The notes under the pieces are model-generated. The model was not told the DNA's origin, searched no databases, and saw only the letters and a program-made list of their open reading frames with translations. Positions 43,919-48,421 of a stretch of 48,421 nucleotides of DNA are shown here, piece by piece (position 1 is the first letter of the stretch; the number at the start of each line of letters is the position of its first letter). The stretch lies in the NCBI GenBank assembly GCA_024276305.1, contig JAJRXK010000081.1, positions 1-48,421 of the forward strand, written 5' to 3'. Made by a program: the position numbers and the translations under genes. The DNA is from Candidatus Krumholzibacteriota bacterium (lineage in GTDB: Bacteria > Krumholzibacteriota > Krumholzibacteriia > JAJRXK01).

Positions 43919-45052
43919 ATGAATCCCACGACCTACACGCCGCTTCCCGAGTCCATCACGGCCCTGAGCCCGGAGCAGATGCGGATCCGGATCATCGAGG
44001 CCAAGAGAAAGCTGGGCTCGGAGGTGGTCCTCCTCGGGCACCACTACCAGGCCGACGAAGTCATCTGCCACGCCGATGCCACCGGAGACAGTTTCAAGTT
44101 GGCCCAGCACGCCGCCGCGCAGAAGGATGCGCGCTACGTGGTGTTCTGTGGAGTGCACTTCATGGCCGAGAGCGCGGACATCCTGACCGATGAGGACCAG
44201 AGCGTGATCCTCCCCGACATGGGGGCCGGATGCTCGATGGCGGACATGGCCGAGATCGACGATGTCGAAGACGCCTGGGAGATCCTCGAGGAAATGGGGG
44301 TCGACGAGATCATCCCCATCACCTACATGAACTCGACCGCAGCCATCAAGGACTTCGTGGGCCGGCGAGGGGGCATCGTCTGCACCAGTGGAAATGCGGT
44401 GAAGGTTCTGGAGTGGGCCTTCGCCCGGGGCAAGCGAGCTTTCTTCCTCCCCGACCAGCACCTCGCACGCAACACCGGTCATGCCATGGGAATTCCCCTC
44501 GATGCGATGCCTCTCTGGAGCCCTTATGCGACCCAGGGGGGAGCCTCCATCGAAGACTACCGCCGCAGCCGCATCATTCTGTGGCAGGGCCACTGCAGTG
44601 TGCACATGAAGTTCACCGCCGATCATGTGCGCCGACTCCGGGCCGCCCACCCCGAGATCCGGATTCTCGCCCATCCCGAATGCAGTTTCGACGTGGTCCA
44701 GGCGGCGGACGAAGTCGGAAGCACCGAATACATCCGCCGGGTGATTCGAGAATCTCCCCCCGGAAGCGAATGGGCCATCGGTACCGAATACCATCTCGTA
44801 CACCGCCTGGCCCAGGACTATCCGGACCGGAGCATCGTCTCACTCAGTGGGATTCAATGCGCTTGCTCCACCATGTATCGGATCGATCCCTCGAACCTGC
44901 TCTGGGTTCTGGAGAATCTGGTGGAGGGAAGGGTCGTCAATCGCATCCGCGTCCCGGATGACATCGCCGAAGGAGCGATGCTCGCCTTGGAGCGGATGCT
45001 CGCCCTCAAGGGTGACGGAGCGGTGGTGAAGAAGCAGGTGGCACAATGTTGA
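43919..45052 (+). CDS. nadA: Quinolinate synthase A
   Basis: 377 aa. Condenses iminoaspartate with dihydroxyacetone phosphate to quinolinate in de novo NAD synthesis. The three [4Fe-4S] ligands are C105 (GAGCSMAD), C226 (WQGHCSVHMKF) and C316 or C314 (GIQCACSTM). HHYQADE, ITYMNSTAAIKDF and FLPDQHLARN motifs are intact. Transcribed with nrtR (29 bp apart); nadB is not in the window. GGAG six bases before the ATG. Its last 47 bp overlap the convergent lipoprotein gene. Confidence 0.95.
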   Translation: MNPTTYTPLPESITALSPEQMRIRIIEAKRKLGSEVVLLGHHYQADEVICHADATGDSFKLAQHAAAQKDARYVVFCGVHFMAESADILTDEDQSVILPDMGAGCSMADMAEIDDVEDAWEILEEMGVDEIIPITYMNSTAAIKDFVGRRGGIVCTSGNAVKVLEWAFARGKRAFFLPDQHLARNTGHAMGIPLDAMPLWSPYATQGGASIEDYRRSRIILWQGHCSVHMKFTADHVRRLRAAHPEIRILAHPECSFDVVQAADEVGSTEYIRRVIRESPPGSEWAIGTEYHLVHRLAQDYPDRSIVSLSGIQCACSTMYRIDPSNLLWVLENLVEGRVVNRIRVPDDIAEGAMLALERMLALKGDGAVVKKQVAQC

Positions 45053-46238
45053 TCCGCAGATTCCGATCCACCTGGTAGATCTGGTCGAAGACCAGGATCT
45101 CGTGGTCTCTCAATTCGAGGCGATAGCTTCCCGCGTCGACGAAGACCAAGGCCGTGGAATCCGGATCCAGGGGGAATTCGTACCACAGAAAGCTCGAATC
45201 CCGCAACCGAGCTTCGAGACTGCTCTGGGGCGACCACCCGCCACGGGCCGAGATCTCCATCCAGTACTGTTTCAGATGGATCGTCGCAAGCGAAGTGGCG
45301 CCGGCTTCGAATCCGAGGGGGCCAAAGCGGTCGTTGCCCCGGACATTGGGGACATCCACCCAGAACATGCCGGATCCCGAAGGCAAGAGGAGAGCCCCGG
45401 GCCAAGTCTGCGAATCCCAGACTTCGTGCACTTCGAGCCCATCGAAACGCCCATCCGCGCTGCTCCCCGAGGTCGTGGTCTTGAAGGTCAGCGGAGCGGG
45501 AAGAGAATCCGGCCACACGATGGTCGCCGGAACCCTCCGCAACTGGGATGCGGCATCTGCGAAGAGCTCGACGCTGAGGCGGGAGGAATCGGCAACATCC
45601 ACTCCAAACCGACTCCCCTCCGCGGTGTAAAAAGCGGCTTGAATCCTCCAGAGCCCCGGCCCGATCCAACCGGTCGCGACCAATCGATCATCCAGGCTCA
45701 ACACCACGTGATCGCTGTAGGGATCCAGTTCCCCCGGGCGCCGCCTTCCCTGCCACGCATCGATCTCTCCCCGCACCGCCGGAAAACGAGAAAGCAGTGC
45801 CGGTCCCAGATCGAGCTCCGCCTTTCTCAGGTCGTGGACCAGAACCCAGGCATCCTCTCCCTCGTCGAATTCGCGGTCGGAGTTCAGACCCAGAACCCAG
45901 TAGGAAGGGACTTCGAAATCCGCAGGCGTGATCTCCAGATCCGCCATTTGTCCGGGGATCCACACCCACTCTCCGCGCCCTTCCGCGTCGAGGGAAATCC
46001 GGAATTGGACCCCATCGCTGGGATCTGCAACATATTGCCGATTGTCGAAGAGCAACTCTCCATGGCTCACCGGACGGCCGTTGGAGAACTCGACCTTCAC
46101 CCGACCGAGGAACGAGAGCTCGTTGCCCTCGCGCCCCAAGTCGGGCGCGCTGAGCTCGCGGCAGGAAGACAGAGCCAGGCCCGAGACCAGGGCCGAGGCC
46201 AGAGCCATCATCCATCCCCCCGACCACCACCACCTCAT
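45006..46238 (-). CDS. Large surface lipoprotein, last gene of the barrel-lipoprotein operon
   Basis: 410 aa. Lipobox GLALSSC (C26) then an extended all-beta protein of 380 residues rich in W, G, D and S. It ends in ALVFVDAGSYRLELRDHEIL, which resembles AVIYLNAGSYGFRSGTAFL in the gene before it, so both may share an Ig-like end module. No known family. Its start overlaps the preceding stop by four bases. AAGGAG precedes the ATG. The 3' end overlaps nadA by 47 bp, tail to tail. Confidence 0.72.
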   Translation of the reverse strand: MRWWWSGGWMMALASALVSGLALSSCRELSAPDLGREGNELSFLGRVKVEFSNGRPVSHGELLFDNRQYVADPSDGVQFRISLDAEGRGEWVWIPGQMADLEITPADFEVPSYWVLGLNSDREFDEGEDAWVLVHDLRKAELDLGPALLSRFPAVRGEIDAWQGRRRPGELDPYSDHVVLSLDDRLVATGWIGPGLWRIQAAFYTAEGSRFGVDVADSSRLSVELFADAASQLRRVPATIVWPDSLPAPLTFKTTTSGSSADGRFDGLEVHEVWDSQTWPGALLLPSGSGMFWVDVPNVRGNDRFGPLGFEAGATSLATIHLKQYWMEISARGGWSPQSSLEARLRDSSFLWYEFPLDPDSTALVFVDAGSYRLELRDHEILVFDQIYQVDRNLRINIVPPASSPPLRHP

Positions 46239-47413
46239 GGAGTCTCCTTCAGCACCACCATCGTGTCGCTGGTCACGAAGGAACGGAGGAATGCCGTACC
46301 ACTGCGAAAGCCATAGGACCCAGCATTGAGGTAGATCACTGCCTCACCTTCCCAGCCCGAGCGAATCACCATCGATGCCAGGTCGCCGGAGAGTGGACTG
46401 ATCGTGACGTCGGTGAACGGAAGGGGTTGGTCCCCGGCATCCCGAAGCAGGATCCTCACCCCGAACTCCCCCAATTGCACCTCGACGGTATCGCCCGAGG
46501 CCACGGAGACCCACCGGCTCTGTCTCATGACCGCCCGCGACAATCCGAAGCGAGGTGTGAATTCGAGGGTCGAGGCCCCCGCCCCCTTGGCCACGCCGAA
46601 GGTCAGGAAGGTCTCACCCCGCCAGGACCGCTGCAGATACACATCCTCCCATGCCCCCGCCTCTTCGGTCACGATCTTGAAGCTCCCCGACACCCCCGGC
46701 CAGAAGTCGAAACCCGCCACCACGTGCAGGGTGATGGCTTCCACTTCGAGGACCAGATCCAAGGAGTCCGGAGCCGTGAAGCTTTGACCCCACTTCGCCC
46801 CGACCCACTCGAAGGGGGCCGAATCCTCCCCCTTCCACTCCAAGTCCACGCGCGCCGGAGCCGAGGGCAAGTGAACCACGAGGGTCGACTCGCTCGCGGT
46901 GGAATACGCACGGGTCGTGAATGTCTGGAAATCCGACCCGAAATCGGCGGAGACCTCCTGCACCTCCGCGCCGAGATCGACTCCCCGGAATACGAGCGCG
47001 GTCTTCACCTCGACATTGGGCCGGCGCAGATCGAAGTCCAGAATCTTGGTCCCGAGTTCCAAGGGACCGTAAATCCATCGCTGACTTTCCCAGTTCGAAC
47101 CGCTCCATTCGAAATCCACGAAATAGTTCGTAGAGGTCAAGTTCTCCAGGGTCACCCAACCCTCGGGGTCGAGGAGAAGGGCCTCCTCGCGATAGAGTGC
47201 TGATTCTCGGCCGACCTCGAATCGGTTGTCGTAATGCAGTCGGACACGCGTACGGTCGTGGATCTCCGGAAAGAGGACCCGCAAGGTCGTGGAATGGGTT
47301 TCCACCCCACCATCCCCACGGAGGGCGGTGGGTGCGTTGATGCGTCGGCACCCCGCTGCACCGAAGGCCAATGCCACGGCCCAAACGGTCGGGAGAACGA
47401 GCCTAGAATGCAT
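46235..47413 (-). CDS. Large surface lipoprotein, third gene of the barrel-lipoprotein operon
   Basis: 392 aa. Lipobox AFGAAGC (C22), then a 370-residue beta-rich protein built from Ig-like stretches such as LTSTNYFVDFEWSG and DTVEVQLGEFGVRILLRDAG. Weak similarity at the end with the next gene suggests a shared domain type. Function unknown. It overlaps its downstream neighbour by ATGA and its own start lies within the end of the barrel gene (11 bp overlap), marking a tightly coupled operon. Confidence 0.72.
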   Translation of the reverse strand: MHSRLVLPTVWAVALAFGAAGCRRINAPTALRGDGGVETHSTTLRVLFPEIHDRTRVRLHYDNRFEVGRESALYREEALLLDPEGWVTLENLTSTNYFVDFEWSGSNWESQRWIYGPLELGTKILDFDLRRPNVEVKTALVFRGVDLGAEVQEVSADFGSDFQTFTTRAYSTASESTLVVHLPSAPARVDLEWKGEDSAPFEWVGAKWGQSFTAPDSLDLVLEVEAITLHVVAGFDFWPGVSGSFKIVTEEAGAWEDVYLQRSWRGETFLTFGVAKGAGASTLEFTPRFGLSRAVMRQSRWVSVASGDTVEVQLGEFGVRILLRDAGDQPLPFTDVTISPLSGDLASMVIRSGWEGEAVIYLNAGSYGFRSGTAFLRSFVTSDTMVVLKETP

Positions 47414-47999
47414 AGTCCAAACCGACTTGGACCAGCCGAGACCAACGATAGCCGGTCTCTTCTCCCCTCCCGACCGGTCGCCCCTGCGCGTCGATCTTCA
47501 CCAGGTTGAAACTCTGCATCCGTGAAAGGAACTCTCCGCGCAACGACCATCTCGGCCGAATCCTCCACTGGGCGCCCACGGTGAGATCGAGACCTTCGGC
47601 CACCGCATCGAAACGGTCACTGTCCTCGAATCCCATGAAGGAGACTCCCACCCCGAAGAGGGGGGACCACCGGTCCAGAGGACGGAGCACCACCCTCGAT
47701 TGGATCGACGCGACCGCCACGCTCTGCCACCGATCGAGTTCGCGGTCCCGGGCCGAGATGCGATCGATCTGGAGACCGAGATACCAGCCGGGATGCAGCT
47801 CGGCCAAGGCCCGGATGCCGATGGCGTTGGCGTCGTCGAAGCGATTCTCGCGGGCGAAGTCCACCCTCGATGCCACCAGCCCCAGATCGAAACGCTGGGT
47901 GGGCTCCGAGCCGGCCAGAACGGACGAGGCCGCGCCCACCCCAATCCATACCCCCACACCGAGAGCCAACGCGAAGCGGGTCCAAGGGCTAGAACACAC
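47403..47999 (-). CDS. Small outer-membrane beta-barrel, downstream tandem copy
   Basis: 198 aa. A signal peptide (RFALALGVGVWIGVGAASSV, cleavage near LAG) precedes a small barrel ending in the aromatic strand RLVQVGLDYAF. The region GVGVSFMGFEDSDRFDAVAE then LDLTVGAQWRIRPRWSLRGE aligns with GGAMVFLDDSEDPDAWGDAF and LGAGMAWELHSKWLLRVE of the previous gene, so the two are tandem paralogs, probably eight-stranded OmpA/OmpX-like barrels. Start is GTG at 47999, overlapping the previous stop by 11 bp. Confidence 0.75.
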   Translation of the reverse strand: MCSSPWTRFALALGVGVWIGVGAASSVLAGSEPTQRFDLGLVASRVDFARENRFDDANAIGIRALAELHPGWYLGLQIDRISARDRELDRWQSVAVASIQSRVVLRPLDRWSPLFGVGVSFMGFEDSDRFDAVAEGLDLTVGAQWRIRPRWSLRGEFLSRMQSFNLVKIDAQGRPVGRGEETGYRWSRLVQVGLDYAF

Positions 48000-48421
48000 G
48001 GCTCACCCCCAGGGTGACACTTCGACCCCAGAGGGTGCGCGCACTCTCCCTCAACACGCTGGTGTCCAAGGGATCCTCTTCGAGGAATTGCACCGCCTGT
48101 CTCCGCAATATCCACTCCACTCGCAGAAGCCATTTCGAATGGAGTTCCCACGCCATCCCCGCCCCGAGGTCGAAGGCATCTCCCCAGGCATCGGGATCTT
48201 CGCTGTCGTCGAGGAAGACCATCGCCCCACCCACCAGAGCATAGGGCCGAAGCCCCCAGGACCGGGGCTCGAAACGCCCTCGCAAGCTGAGGCTGACCTG
48301 ACGAGCTCGATTGTCGGTGATCTTCCGGGAGGTGTAGACCTCGTCGAAGGCCCCCTCCACCACCATCCAGGGGTTCAGCCGAACTCCCAGCCGCGCTCCG
48401 AAAAAGGCAAAGTCCTCGAAG
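47989..48421 (-). CDS. Outer-membrane beta-barrel, upstream tandem copy (5' end cut by window)
   Basis: The frame is open from the window edge, so the start and any signal peptide lie outside. About 143 residues are visible, all amphipathic strands (LGVRLNPWMVVEGAFDEV, LSLRGRFEPRSWGLRPYALV), ending in WGRSVTLGVSRVF with the aromatic C-terminus of barrel proteins. Paralog of the following gene; shares the D/S-rich loop and the LLRVEW strand. First visible gene of a four-gene operon with two large lipoproteins. Confidence 0.72.
   Translation of the reverse strand, partial: FEDFAFFGARLGVRLNPWMVVEGAFDEVYTSRKITDNRARQVSLSLRGRFEPRSWGLRPYALVGGAMVFLDDSEDPDAWGDAFDLGAGMAWELHSKWLLRVEWILRRQAVQFLEEDPLDTSVLRESARTLWGRSVTLGVSRVF

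Noticed and set aside
1-48421. Mobile elements, tRNA or CRISPR arrays
   Set aside because: No transposase, integrase, tRNA-like cloverleaf or regularly spaced repeats seen in the whole window.

Overview
The window is a GC-rich (about 60-65 % by eye) piece of chromosome from a Gram-negative bacterium. Many products have lipoboxes, Sec signal peptides or outer-membrane beta-barrel character. A secreted nuclease ends in a FlgD-Ig/type IX-secretion-like C-terminal domain, and succinate dehydrogenase has the single-subunit b558-type cytochrome. Together these point to the FCB side of the tree (Gemmatimonadota, Eisenbacteria, Krumholzibacteriota or Latescibacterota-like lineages) rather than Proteobacteria; this is inference, since no rRNA or ribosomal marker is present. 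I see no tRNA, rRNA, CRISPR array, insertion sequence or prophage. Genes are densely packed on both strands, and several tail-to-tail pairs overlap.

Layout. 0.1-1.4 kb: arsenosugar-type arsenite methyltransferase ArsM and a tiny YXWGXW-like lipoprotein. 1.7-6.1 kb: a beta-barrel protein, delta-1-pyrroline-5-carboxylate dehydrogenase (pruA) with a strong terminator, an alpha/beta hydrolase and a second barrel. 6.3-11.5 kb: the ABC-F translation factor EttA, a Nudix hydrolase, a GH113-like secreted glycosidase, a YbdG-type mechanosensitive channel and an NlpC/P60 lipoprotein. 11.7-15.1 kb: sdhCAB. 15.2-18.3 kb: an EamA transporter, an S4 RNA-binding protein and a five-LysM cell-wall amidase.

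18.3-24.1 kb is the most system-like part. A minus-strand operon encodes a DUF2892 membrane protein, an MMPL/RND transporter, a LolA-like periplasmic protein and an outer-membrane barrel. It diverges from a plus-strand ArsR-family regulator and an isoprenylcysteine-methyltransferase-like protein, across an unusually AT-rich intergenic region with an inverted repeat. This reads as a regulated trans-envelope (probably lipid or hydrophobic-substrate) export system.

24.1-28.8 kb: a large M14 metallopeptidase and a secreted endonuclease/phosphatase-fold protein. 29.0-32.2 kb: a toast-rack-type membrane protein, then the AhpD-like partner and radical-SAM enzyme ArsS of arsenosugar synthesis, and thiD. 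The arsenosugar genes are therefore split, with arsM about 29 kb from arsS. 32.3-36 kb: a second EamA transporter, a tandem pair of related secreted proteins and a carbamate kinase. 36.2-41.6 kb: Nfu-type Fe-S carrier, rhomboid protease with a zinc ribbon, YceI protein, MsbA-like ABC exporter and an Nramp-related transporter lacking the usual metal-binding motifs. 41.7-45.1 kb: an SdrD-B-like lipoprotein, then the NAD regulator NrtR with a candidate 21-bp operator and quinolinate synthase nadA. 45.0-48.4 kb: a minus-strand operon of two tandem related outer-membrane barrels (one cut by the window edge) followed by two large lipoproteins, a second candidate for an undescribed envelope system.
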